Assembly (NCBI GenBank): GCA_023078555.1
Contig: CM041199.1
Coordinates: 6,267,315 to 6,331,314 of the forward strand
DNA from: Ulva prolifera
Lineage: Eukaryota > Chlorophyta > Ulvophyceae > Ulvales > Ulvaceae
DNA: 64,000 nt
Direction: 5' to 3'
The position numbers and the translations under genes are program-made. Under the pieces are notes generated by a model. It did no database searches, was not told the DNA's origin, and saw only the letters and a list, made by a program, of their open reading frames with translations. Positions within the stretch are counted from its first letter, which is position 1. Each line of letters starts with the position of its first letter. Below are positions 23,217 through 35,300 of this stretch, piece after piece.

Positions 23217-26200
23217 ATGTTGCGCCGCACTAGAATCAAGCCACCACCAAAGTTGCAACCGTTCGACTTTGGCTCGGAAGGTTTTGTTCAGCCAGAAGAT
23301 AGAGAGGCTGATGTTGCAGCAGTTCAAGAGGACTTTCAAAACTTGGACATTGTACCACAGGTGGAGCAGCCTGATTATGAACCAGACTTCCTAGACCATG
23401 ACATTCATTTAGACGATGCAGACGACCACATTCTGCCAGCCTTGCAACCCCAGGTGATGCTGCAGCAAACCATCATACACGATACAGACGATGCATGGTT
23501 GACGAACAAACTTCGAGACGAGAAGGTGAGACGCTCGGTGAGGGTATTGCAAGTGGATGAGAACCGAGAAATCTTGATACTTATGCCATCACATGACCAG
23601 CGCGCACGTACCATCGGGATAGCATCAGGTCACAGCCTTTCAGGAGGGACACAAAAAGCTAGGAAAAATCCATTTTGCTTTCTGAAAATTCGTTTGTTGG
23701 CATTTGAAGATGGGGCTTTTTTCTGTTCATGGTGCACCAACCCGGGGTGTGAACGAAGTTCAGCAGTTCAAGAAAAATTTGCAGCAGAAGTCATGCGCGA
23801 GTTGCACATGGGCAAACAGTATGCCGATACATTTGGTGATGAACCTCCTTTGTGCCAGTGTGCCAATGCAGTTGTGCATATGCTCTGGGACTCTGTTGGT
23901 GATGTCGCAGACATTAACCAAGATGACTCCATGGCTTCATTTTACATGGAACATGACCCGTTCAGTGCGATCCGAAGTTACACTACAGGGCGATGCGTCA
24001 TGCATTGTGCCGTTGCTTTTGCGCATGGTGATCACAGTTGAATCAGCGATGTTATTGTTCATGGCAATCCATCGATGTGCTATCGTTGCAGAAGTACCAC
24101 AGCGCACAATTGCCTTCGGAGACCATTTATACAAGATTGTCTGCTCAAGTGGGCCAGATGCCACATGGGGTGTCCTTCGCAAGCTGAAGCAACCCCGCCG
24201 AGATAAGCTGTGGGAATGCTTGGTTTGTGACAGTGTGTTCTTGTTCCATCGTTATTGCTTGCACAAAGGATGTAGTTCTTCTTGTCGCGCATCAGTGCAT
24301 TGCCATGTCTACACGTTGTTGGTCCGCTGATGTTCAGGGATGAAGACGTCATGCATCCACTGTAAAGCGGTAGATGGCGCTCCAAAGGGAGCTGGTCTAA
24401 GTGAAGAGGCATGGAAGAGGGAGCTAGACGAATTTCTCGGGGAAGATGGCAATCGCAGGAGGACATGCATTTCGAGCGCTCATATCCCTGAGGACATCCA
24501 CAAAAGTGAGAGGTTTGATGATTACATGAGTATGCAGCTTCCATTGCTATATTTCTTGCAAGTGGTTACAGTGCATCCTCTTTGTTTTGTGAATGTTGAG
24601 CAGATGTCCTGCTTGCCTGCAGGCCTGCGAAAATCGAAGCCATCGGTATTCTATGCTAGCTCAACATCGAAAGAGTGCCCACGTTGTCATGTTAATTGCG
24701 AGGAGAAGAAGTCGCATGCTAAGTTGTTCTGCATACTTGAAGTGGAAGACATCACTATCGTCGATTATGTGTGCCCTAGTCAGTGTGGATACGCTCAACG
24801 TCTAGATGGGGGCGAGTACTGCATGCTACGGAAGCAGACTACCAGATCTGCAGCATTGGGCCACTATGAGGCCGTCTTCACTTGGGAACTTTTGTACTAC
24901 ATGCGTGATCAAATTGAAACCGGAGTATTCTATTACTCCATCCTCAAGCAGCTGATGAAATTCTATGAGAGATCACAATGGAGGGAAATCCAGCTGTGTG
25001 GGCTTCAAAGCTTATATTCAATCTTGAAGGAAGCTTTCATGGACTTCATTGACTTGATGAAATTGCCTTTGAATCATCGGTGGTGTACCTGTGAAGGGGA
25101 CCACTTGATTGCAGATGGTGTGACAGTTGCCACGCGGCGAGGCTCCATGAATTTCAATGGTGACTGGTACCCAAAGGTACAGTTACAGGGTCAGCCTCAG
25201 GTCAAAGCCCTCTTTGGATCAAAACACCAGGATCGCTTTGCTGTGACAGACAAGACGGTGCGCACATTGTTACGCCCCTTGACATCCACGGAGGGATGCC
25301 ATTATGCCCAAGTGAATGAGCTGCATGAAGTGTGCAAAGAGTGTCATGGAGGCATGAAACATTTGTTCGGTGACAATTTCCCATCACCTGCAATCCAATC
25401 TTTCTTGGATGAACTTGAAACTGGTAGTTGGCGCGTGCCCAAGTGGTCACGTGGTTTCCTCAGAGAAATCTCTGCTGAGTCTCCAGCCTTGGCCATTCTG
25501 CCCGTGAAAGACATACCTCTGCTTCAGCACTGGAATGCATGTGTTCTGCAACGTTTGCGTATGATGCCGGAAACAGTTCAAGCGTGGGATCGTGAAGACG
25601 ATGCGGCGCTCAAGCAATCCTTACCTTGCTTGTGGGAATGCCTGACAACAGTGCACGACAAGGCTTCGAACAGGGAGGAGAACATGTTGTGTGATGCCTT
25701 TGCCAGTCTGGTGCAAGAGCTGATCGAGGTGTGCAAGGCGACCCTCAGCCCATCGTGTCAGCTAAGCCTAGCTTGAAGTGCGCTGCCAGACTTGCAGATG
25801 TCACTTGTAGATGTCACATGTGCAGGCGAGCAAACGGTGCTGTCTACCTGCCAAGGCTCCCGCCCAGCTTGACCATTTCCAACCACAGCAAAAGCTACGC
25901 AAATCGAGGCGAAGGTCTCAACGCATGCCTTGTCGTTCAGCAGATGAAGCAATGTACAAGAGTGGTGTCCATGTGGGCCATTTAACTGAGGAGCAGGCGC
26001 AGCGCAATGCAGGGTTGCGGCGCATGCCGTTGTTTGCCGCAGATTCGAAACTTAGCAACAAATCTGAGCACGCCTGCACCAAACACAAGTATAGCGCAGG
26101 AGCTGTCGGTCCAGGTCTAATGGTGACGTTCCCCGCAACTTGCATGATGAAGATTGTTATGACTGGGCTATACTCATGGTACATGTATGGGGCATGCTAA

Positions 26201-26925
26201 TACAATTGTGTGGTATAGATTGTCTGGTGTGTGCGGTGCAAGTGCGCAGTGGCCTGGTCCCTGATGGCAGATTCAGAGTCACCGGCCACATTGTTCGAAC
26301 TGCTTTATGTGTTCTTTCCTGCGAACCAGTCCATGCGAATTGTTTATGACAATGGTTGCAATTTCTTGCAATACGCATTGAACAGGGACCCGGTGTGGGC
26401 AGCTTCGAAAAGAGTTTTTGTGGACGAACTTCACGCCAAAGGGCACACAAATTGTGCTGCTAGCTTCGATACTGGTGAGGTTCTCCATGGTTTGGCATGA
26501 TCCCTTGCATGGCTGTGTATTTTGTTCACCCAAATTATTTTGTTCACCCCGCTCGATTCAGGCAGACTGTAGATCGATAGTCTTGTCCACGTCACCTGCA
26601 TGCAGGGTCATACAAAGACCACCAGAAGAAGAGCAAGGATCCAATTATTGCAAATCCTAGTTTTGCAGAGCAGGAGAATGCACTCCTGAAGAAGCTGAAG
26701 TCTTCGGCAGTTCATATGCGACAGACGCACTTGCTGTGGTTGGTCCGGTTTTTGTTGTATAGACAGTGGCGAAGGAAGAAGCAGCCATTTCTACATCGGA
26801 ATGCCCAATCTCAGGCAAACTGCATCCGCATACAAGAGCCGTTCATTGGGCCAAAGCCATCACAGCCTCATGAAGTCGTTCACATATTAGGGATCGTGCC
26901 GCCTGAAGATGCTGTTCAATTGTGA
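23217..26925 (+). CDS. KDZ-type transposase, six exons
   Basis: Supported exons are 23217-23964, 24092-24271, 24338-25728, 25826 to about 26178, about 26219-26474 and 26606-26925; the exon 4/5 junction is the only uncertain one. The product is about 1080 residues. Exon 1 is acidic at its N-terminus and has a Cys pair, CSWCTNPGC. Exon 3 contains CPRC and CPSQCGY zinc-type clusters and, near residue 569, CTCEGDHLIADGVTVATRR, which fits the first catalytic Asp region of this family (Cys pair then DG). Exon 5 carries RIVYDNGCNF, an NRDP motif and VDELHAKGHTNCAASFDTG, matching the YDxxC and FxVDxxHxxGHxxC blocks typical of KDZ transposases. Exon 6 is a basic helical tail. Introns have GTGCG or GTGAG-type donors and CAG acceptors. 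No internal stop remains after splicing. Expected role: cut-and-paste transposition of the 9.6-kb element. Confidence 0.75.
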
Positions 26926-26982
26926 TAATGATGATGCCTCATATGCATTTGCATTGTCAATGCAAGCAAGCTGTAAAAGATC

Positions 26983-27425
26983 GGCTGTTTCATGTCCACA
27001 GAGGCGGTGTCTGGCGTGTCAGCAGTGACACAGACCACCATGTTGCAGTCATTACTACGATTTGACTGCTATAACTTCGTCAGCAGATTATCACTTGTGT
27101 CCTCAGAATGCTGTCCAAATTTGAGATCAAACACGCAACGAATGTGTCTGTGATGACCTGAGATTGGCTGTTTCATGTCCACAGAGGCGGTGTCTGGCGT
27201 GCCAGCAGTGACACAGACCACCATGTTGCAGTCATTACTACGATTTGACTGCTATAACTTCGTCAGCAGATTATCACTTGTGTCCTCAGAATGCTGTCCA
27301 AATTTGAGATCAAACACGCAACGAATGTGTCTGTGATGACCTGAGATTGGCTGTTTCATGTCCACAGAGGCGGTGTCTGGCGTGCCAGCAGTGACACAGA
27401 CCACCATGTTGCAGTCATTACTACG
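26983..27425. repeat. 183-bp tandem repeat, 2.4 copies, between the two transposon genes
   Basis: GGCTGTTTCATGTCCACAGA recurs at 26983, 27166 and 27349. The unit contains TTTGACTGCTATAACTTCG and ends near GTGATGACCTGAGATT; copies differ at only a few bases. It lies just downstream of both convergent genes, where 3' ends, subterminal transposase sites or a replication-slippage hotspot could sit. Confidence 0.93.
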
Positions 27426-27628
27426 GAATCGAGAGTTCTTAGCTAACGCTTGACAGGCATGGTCACTTATGTGTGTGTTGCCAATCACTCTGTTGCCAAT
27501 ACAATCAGTGCGATCTGGGCCTAGGTATCATGGGTGATGCATACTATCTTAAGATCGTGGATCTTACAAAGACCTTCTACCCAACTGCGAAAACTACTTA
27601 CACACGATGAAGATTGAAGCACGGACAT

Positions 27629-30600
27629 CTAGTCTTTCTCCTGTGCAGGCGTCTCATCCAAGTGCCCCCCAGCAGGCAGACATTGTAATGCAGTAGATAC
27701 CTTGCTTCGCTGCCTGACAGCATTTGTGACTTCCTTCAGAGGGGATCGCTCACCCGCAGTGCGCTTCCGCACTGGACCCCACCGCATAGACTGTGTAGAA
27801 GCCCCAGCACAGCTGCCATCACCATCATTTGGCGTGAGCACATCTTCGCGATGTGCCACTGGCACCTCAACCATGTGTCGCCGAGCGGTTCGCCGTTGAC
27901 ATCTGCCCCACTGCTTCAGGGGCTTCTTGTTTGACAATGTAGATGCCCCAACACCATGGACCGCATCCATTGCCTGTGCTGCAGAACCTCCAATTGCTGA
28001 TGGTCGCTCTTCCATGTCCGCATCAGACGCCGCAAAATCAAGCCGGATCTGATGATGTTTCCTGCACGTTGGCTTGGGGCGGCTGACAGGTGCAGCAAGA
28101 CATTGTGTTTGAGCAGGGGTAGACTTTGACACTGACGGCACATGTTGGTGTTTCATATGTGATGCAAGCTGAGTTGGGATGTGCAAGCTTCCAACCTCAA
28201 TCACCTCTTGTTCAGTCAATTCAGATCCAAAGGTGCGACCAGGCTTGCTGTGCCTGCAAACGATGCAAGTGTGAGGCTTACTGCTCTTTGAGAAAATTGT
28301 ATACATACTGCCGTGATCACAACCGCAAGTTAATCAATATTCGCACCAGGCCTTAGCAAACTTATCGCATCCCTCCAAAAATGCACGCGCCTCTTCATTG
28401 CCAATTGCTTTCAATTGCATCCGAGCAGCATGGACCCAGGAGTATGGTGGAAAAATGTGCGCCATATCCGAAGCTTGTTGCGAAGCAGAATCATCTGATT
28501 CGATTGTGGTTGCATCGAGGCTTGTGACATACTTCCATGCTGCTAGTTTGGGGCCAAAGTGTTCATGCTGCAAACAATGAAAAAACAAGTAGAACAGCTG
28601 CCACACCGCGGGTGTCCACTGTGTAGCACACTGTATCAGCCCGAATGCCCTGCACCTGTTGAGCGTGAAGAGCTTGTGAGTCGCAGCCTACTTCAAGTAA
28701 CTTTCAGATTGGCATCAAATGTCGGTCTGCAATGTAACGCACTGGCTTGCGGACACTGCCTTGGCAAAATCCTCCGACGCAGTCAATTTGATTGGGTCAT
28801 CAAATAACTCCTTCAAGTCGCACGAATCAGACACACCACACGTCAGTAAATTCAACATGTGTTCGGTCGCCTCGCGTGCATCAAATGCGTTGTACCTGGC
28901 TTCTGCAGGTGCATGTTGACAATAAACATTCCTGCCTGCGTGAGGACTGCATACTTTCATCACATGCAAACGATCCAGATGATGGGTTGCACATACCGTT
29001 CAACACACGGAGCTTGCCTATATCTCTTGCTATCTGTGTCAAATCTAGCCGCCCATGTGCTACGTCCTGTAATGCTTTCCCAATGACAGCCTGCTTTTTT
29101 GGGTTGTTGGGATCGGATGGTGTCTTAGGTGCGACTGCAAGTTCCAAGACCTGCAGCTGTCACTGCATGATCACGTTTGCCATGCGGGGTTGCATATGTT
29201 TGTAGTATGCGGTATTGCAACCGTGATGGAACACATAGTTGTATCACACCACTTTGCTGTCTTGTAAACTCCTCCCAGCCTTGCTTTTTAGCTCAGCGGC
29301 TGCCCTCAGAGCTAATGGTCTCAGTGTGCTGTCCGGGTCCGCTAAGATGGCTGAAATTTGTAACGAGTCCGCTTGCGGGTTGTCTATTGATGAAAACAGA
29401 AATCCTTGTGTGGGATCATAGCCGAGCTTGTCTAGAACTTTCATCTTGGCTTCCTTACCAGATTTTGGATCAACAAGCTGGACGCACAAGATGCCCATAT
29501 TGTAATGCTGAACATGAGGGAAAAGCAGTTGCTGAGCATACATCGCCACAGGTTATGCAACTGACGGGTTTCATAAGCGCTGAGCATAAGTTCCACACCT
29601 TTTCTCTGCCACCGACGCTCATCACTTCAGTGGCGATATCCAGGTTGGCGCTTTCATGCCCCTCGTGTGAGGCATATCCATGATCCTGAGGCCTCCGCAC
29701 TTCACCGTGCTTGGGCTTGTAGAGGTCCAATGCATGCTTGCTCGTTGTTTTGCCAAACTTAGTCGTGTCACCAAATGTCAATTGACTGTGCATTGCACTT
29801 ACTTCCGAATCGGTGAGTCGCCCCTTGCCAAGCGAGTGGAAGTCTTCGCCACTTGTGCTTTGTAGTGTGTGGATCACGATGCTGTCCCATAGCAGCTGTG
29901 TGACGTCATATGTTGCAGCGTCATCTGCATGTGGGATGTGATCAGTATCCAATACGATGTAATTCACAACACACACGCAAGATACGAATGCAGATTGTGA
30001 CCTATGGGAACATAGGTCATGCCTGATGCAGCCTCTGGCTCTGGCTCCTCGATGGGATTCTGTAGGCCAATCACAACCAGATCACGATGCAGAGGCCCAT
30101 CTTCTTTGGGTAAAGCTGGTGCCGAGATAGTCTGCATGTGCTGCAGAAATGCAACCGCTTTCGGGCAGAGTTTGGCCCTTACTTTACGTAACACATCCTC
30201 ATAGTTGACGCTCTGCTTCCGCATGCAGTCAAAAATGCAAGGTCTGTGTCCCTTACACAACTCATTCAAGCCGTTACGCGGGACAGGCGGATCTCCACGG
30301 TAATCAAACCGGCCTGTACCAAAAAGACTGCTGACCATAACACATGGATTGTAGTTTGCATGCAGATTAAGAGTATTTGTACACTCACCACTGGTATGCT
30401 TTGTGCGTAGGCTTGTAGAGGCAGATTTGCCGGCAGTCGAAGGGGTTGCACCATAGCCCCCAGCATCTTCTGATTCCTCTTGCTCACAACCTTGAACTAC
30501 TTCCAGGGCTGGGGACGGCGATTCAGCTTTGGGCCAATAGTTGCATTCGCCCAGAAGCTCCAGACCATCAAATCCATCTGCAAATCGGACTGTCTCGGAA

Positions 30601-31681
30601 GTTTGTGATGTTTTCACAATAGATTGGTGCATGGCACCTAAGATGGCGACCTGGCAGCTCGAGGGCAGCTCAGTGAACTCCGGAGCTTTGCTGCGCATTG
30701 AATCCACCTTCAGGCGGTGCATATTTCTCTCAATGCACGCCGGGACCATGGCTTGTACATCCAACCAGTCTGGCCCGAACAGGTCCTGCAGGTGAGTGAC
30801 ATCATTGATAGCACAGCCATGCTTGCATGCAGTCCGAACACATTGTGGCCACATGCAATTTTGGAGGTGAAGACGCACATGTAGCATTGCAGATGATGCA
30901 TGATGTATGAATTGGCCACCATCAATGGCGTCACTGTGGAACACTAAGGCCCACTGCAGATCACGAGGATTAGAGAGTCGACCACTGAGTTTGTGCCATT
31001 GCATGATGAATCGTTTTGCCAAGGCTAGGATGAGCCTTTTGACTGCGGCATCACCCCCCCTTAATTGCCCGTGACGATTCCGTGTTTGTTGTGCTTGCCG
31101 CCGCCCATATTTCTGCATGCAAAGGCTACATCAAAGAAGGCGACACCGCCAATGAGGTATACATATTATAATGCGTGTTACTGTGCACACCGTTCACATC
31201 TACACAGCAGAACATTGTCGCAGTCAAGATGAAATGAGGCATATCAAATGACACAGTGGATGCAGCAGCTCACATCAAATTGGCTGATGAGTTCAAGCCA
31301 GACTTCCAAGGCTTCCACTGCCGCTGTCTTGAGTTCCACGTCACCCTCAAATTCATTTACATGTGAAAACACACTTTGTACTGCCGTGGTGATGGCCCAT
31401 TTGAAGTCACTTGTTTCCTGATGGGCTTTGCTGATGCGGCATTTCAGCAGGTCCATCTCCTCTTCATTCACCAAGGGGGCCACAGCCTGGAACCCTTTCT
31501 CGACGCCATACTTACGGCTGACACACACCAATTCACGTTGCCCAACTGCCTGCTTTAAAATGTATTCTGTGGCCGCAGCTTGCGTCGCCTTGCGCGCAGC
31601 TGCAAACCAGGAATGATCAGCAATGATCAGCCACAGACGTGATGCACAATGAGACATGATCATCCATCGCGCATGACCCAA
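27629..31681 (-). CDS. Unknown partner protein of the KDZ transposon, eight exons, about 1099 residues
   Basis: Exons (minus): 31681-31274, 31112-30002, 29924-29566, 29531-29253, 29150-28997, 28902-28760, 28567-28347 and 28253-27629. They sum to 3300 nt with every phase consistent. All junctions are GT-AG with TGCAG/TCAG acceptors except intron 6, whose donor is AAG|GCAGTG. Residues 1-136 look helical; about 137-506 include a Cys/His cluster (CMWPQCVRTACKHGC) and a DWLDVQAMVPACIERNMHRL stretch. Residues 507-720 include DVTQLLWDSIVIHTLQSTSG. The C-terminal 200 residues are basic and low-complexity, as in DNA-binding tails. I recognise no family. Position inside the inverted repeats and an undamaged frame suggest the element needs it, perhaps for target choice, DNA binding or host interaction. 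Captured host cargo is the alternative. Confidence 0.75.
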
Positions 31682-31995
31682 TTCAATCTATTGCAATGCC
31701 TGCTTATACAAGACTCGTTGGCGTTTCAAACAGCAACACGACTGGCACACCAGAAAGCATCCCGTCGAGGCCCGCGCCCACAGTATTGTCGTCCGCATCA
31801 TTACCGCTGCAATGTGGGCTCGCAGGGTCGTCTACACTCATTACGATTCGAGTGATACCTTGACTGGGGGTAACGCTATCGTAGCTGCGCTTGGCTTCGC
31901 AATCTCTGTGTACACGTTTGTAAGGACGTTCAAATTTTGTGCATGTAACGAGCTGCTAAAACACTGTCGAGCTGCAAGATACTTAAAAACATGAC

Positions 31996-32160
31996 ACTGA
32001 TGTGTTTGGGACGTTCTGGAGGCAGCAGCTGTACAGTTCGTGTAGGCGCGACCAGACCTGCCCAGAGCAACTGCTGGGGCCTGCCGGGCCGGGCCGTCAT
32101 GTTGTATAGTTAGTGTCGGCTGGGTACCCGGGAGACCCCCGTTTAGCGGGAGACATGACT
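31996..32160 (-). repeat. Right terminal inverted repeat of the KDZ element
   Basis: This is the mate of 22521-22685. One extra base (A at 32161) lies between it and the right target duplication. Confidence 0.95.
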
Positions 32161-32161
32161 A

Positions 32162-32169
32162 GTCATACC
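32162..32169. repeat. Right target-site duplication of the KDZ element
   Basis: GTCATACC is identical to 22513-22520. The flank continues into the presumed 5' region of gene B. Confidence 0.92.
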
Positions 32170-32325
32170 GCCCACATCGACGGCGACTTGCACCGCGCTT
32201 TCAGAGCAGCGGCTGTGCACAAGTCCTCCCGTCCCCTGCACAGCAATACGTGACTGCAGTACTCTAAAGCGGACCGCTGCAGCAGCAGGCGCACCCGTTC
32301 ACGTAGCGGCTGAGGAGCTCCTCTG
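32170..32325 (+). promoter_or_regulatory. Presumed promoter and 5' leader of gene B, split by the transposon
   Basis: Only 156 bp separate the right target duplication from the gene B start codon. Before the insertion this segment continued directly into 22300-22512. No TATA box or other firm motif is seen. The insertion therefore falls in the 5' leader or proximal promoter. Confidence 0.4.
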
Positions 32326-35300
32326 ATGTACTGCGGGTGGCAGACTCGCGCCGCCAGAATTCGATGGGGCGCCGTCGTGTGCCTGCTCGTCGCGTTCGCC
32401 GCCCTCGGCATCATGTACGCGATCGTCTCGAAGGACTGCGAGGTCTGTGATGAGATCGCTCACACGAAGGATCCCGAGACCGGCGAGACGTGGGCTTCGC
32501 TGGAGCTGTGCTATCAGTACAAGGGAGCGGGGGACCTGTCAAGTGCGCAGCCACCTTCTCTGAACTTGGGCCCGGCCGAGGCGCGTCATCTGTCACAGTG
32601 TGTCAATGCATTGGTCGCTCTTCACACGACGGGTTTGAATCGACACGGCTGGGCCTATCTAGGCCTCGCTAGGTGGATGTTCGGCTTCGAGCAGACCGAT
32701 GCACCTGCGCCGCCGATTGTAATAATGTCTGCGGAAGCTAGCTTTACCTGCAGGGGCCCGCGGTGTGCAAGTGGCAGCACCCGTATACGGCCGTGCAGAT
32801 CAAATTCCGCCGGTGCATGCATGTCATATGGTTCCTGTTGTAAGCAGATAAATGTGAAGCTTCTGCTAGACATAGCCGGCCTTTTTCATCCGCTGGGGGT
32901 CCTAGAGTAAGTTGGCCCACGCACGTGCAGCCGCAATGTCAGCCTGTGGGCTGCGCGCTGCTGCCAGGCCCTGCCCTGTGCACAGCCTCGAACTCTTGTA
33001 CACAACATATGCATGACTAACGGAGTCGCGCTTCTGTGACACGAGAGACACCTACGTGTTCCCTGGGCTCAGCTGAGCCGCAGCTGGTGCAGGCAAGCAT
33101 CTGGTGAACGTTGTCGAACGGGCTGGTAATGTACATGTGCCCGTCACTGCCTAGGCTATAACGACCGTCACCACTGGTAATTAATTAGTAAGCAATCGTA
33201 GCCGCGCTGATGTGTGGTTACATCTGCGAGAGGCCAATACCACAAACCACCCAGCACTCTGACTGTGCCACTGTGCCAATTCGTTAGGGTTCCAAGCCTA
33301 GGCCCCCCAGGAGGATCGCTTTTTAACATAGACAGCCGCCGCCACCGATCACCAGGAGGGTTACAAAGACTTGACAGCAGCTACTCGTGCGGTCGTCTGT
33401 GTCAAAGCTTTCGCAATCACTGTTTCCATCAAGCGCGACAGGCACATCTTCTGAACGCTTGACGAGCATATCGAAGCCTATCAAAAACAGCAGCCTTCCA
33501 GCTCGCGACACGGCGCTCATCTGTAGCAATCTGTTGCGTCGGGCTTGGCTGCTTGGTGCTGCCATCCGAACATTTCGGGCTCGGTGACCGCTCGACGCCG
33601 CGGCACTGAACTTGATACGCAACCACAATGACCACCAAGCTGTCCGATTCACCCGCTTCCAAGCCCGGATAGCATCAGCTCGCCAATACCCATGTGCACG
33701 CAACAGCTCACTGCCTGGCGCTCGCTCACCGCATGCCAGCGAGAGGTGGCTGTTTTTGCCTCTGCTGATTCATTTGACCGTTGGCAATGGCGCGCAGCTG
33801 CAGCGGATTGTATGTGCATGGGTCTGTTCTTGCTATACGCTGAATCGCAGCGAGCCGCGATTCGCTTGCAATGCACAATACATCCGGATCTGAATGATAG
33901 TTCTAGGCTAGGAACACTTTTGTGCACCTACTGCTGAAGCACGCTGGACTAGCGTGTGCCGTGTGTATGGCGCGCCCCCGGGGTTGATTGTGCGTTGTTG
34001 GCATCTTGCACATGGCCCGATGAGGGGGGCAGCTGTGCGCCATGTCATGTCAGTCCCCAGAGCAGAAACCGCATCCACTGGGGAGGAAGTGTGGCCACAG
34101 GCATTTCCAAGCGTGGCTGCATGGCCCCACGACACCACCTTTGGTGGATCCGACCTCGTATCATGCCCCCCTGATCTGGCACACCTCCCTGATCTGGCAC
34201 ACCTCGCTCGCGCGGCCGCCGTGCGTGGCCTGCAGCACTAGACCAGCTGAGGCTCACTGTGCTCACGCATGTCCTTGATCAATCATGCCGAACACAGGGT
34301 CGGGGATGGAGTCTCTGCTGGCGTCTGCGCGAGTGCTGCATGGGCGTTTAGTTCCGTGCACGTGTGGCCACACGGGCAGCCATGGCACTACATATACATA
34401 GGCACGTATACGCGTATGCATGGAGTCACAGCCACAGGCAACATAGGGGCACTGTGCTGGGACACACACGCACGCGCACACGCACGCACACAAGCACGCG
34501 GGCCTCTACCCGCACGCCCTCGCTCTGCAAGCCATGGCCTGGAGTGTATCCATTGTACCTTGAGCTCGTAGCATCTTTGGCCAACAACCGGCCGGCAATT
34601 GCATCAATCGAAACTTTCAGCTGCCCTCCAACATCGTATACGCTGTGATGCTGGCCCACAGTGTGCTGTGCCTGCTGTGTGCTGTGCCTGCTGTGTGCTG
34701 TACCTGCTGTGTGCTGTGCCTGCTGTGTGCTGTAGCAACAGTGTGCAGCCGATCACGGCAGCCAAGGCACCCCCCATCCCACAATGCATACGTGTCTGAC
34801 GGCTGAGCCACGTTGCGCGAGCATTGTACCTCTCTTCAAATTCAAATTAATCGCTAAATTCAGCTAATTTAAATTCAAATTTTGTGTAGAGCATGCCCAG
34901 ATGCAATTAACAACAATCATTGCAAATGCTGCGATACAAACCACCTCAGGCGTCCTCTCTAGATCTCGACATCTTCGCACCGCACCCCCGTCCACTTCAC
35001 AGCGGCCGCTCTCAGGCTCGCACCCACCCGGACATGACCTCAGAGCTCCCGCCGCCGCATGCAGGTGTGAAGAACTGCGACAAGGGCCTCGTCATGGGCT
35101 CCTTCTTCGGCTTCATCCTTGCCGCCATCTTGGTCCTCATCCCCTGCGTCGCCATGTGCTGCGCGGCATCCCCTGCCACGATGGCAGCGCAGCAGCGCGC
35201 GGTGCGCCTCCCCCCCCTCCCCCCCCCATGCCTCGGCTGCTCCCATACCTCCTCAGCCCGCTGTTCTTGCTGCGACTGCTGTGCCTGCTGTGCCTGCTGT

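Larger units (their letters stand above)
22521..32161. mobile_element. 9.6-kb two-gene DNA transposon, KDZ (Kyakuja/Dileera/Zisupton) type, complete-looking
   Basis: Terminal inverted repeats of 165 bp (22521-22685 and 31996-32160, about four mismatches) begin AGTYATGTCTCCCGCTAAAC. They are flanked by a perfect 8-bp target duplication, GTCATACC, at 22513-22520 and 32162-32169. Inside lie a plus-strand transposase gene (23217-26925) and a minus-strand unknown gene (27629-31681), with 3' ends facing each other across 183-bp tandem repeats. Both genes can be spliced with consistent phases, so the element looks whole and fairly young. An 8-bp duplication is known for Zisupton-type elements. Superfamily assignment rests on the transposase motifs and was not tested by search. 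Confidence 0.88.

Noticed and set aside
26979-27425. Regular repeats considered as a CRISPR-like array
   Set aside because: The units are long contiguous tandem copies with no spacers, inside a eukaryotic transposon.
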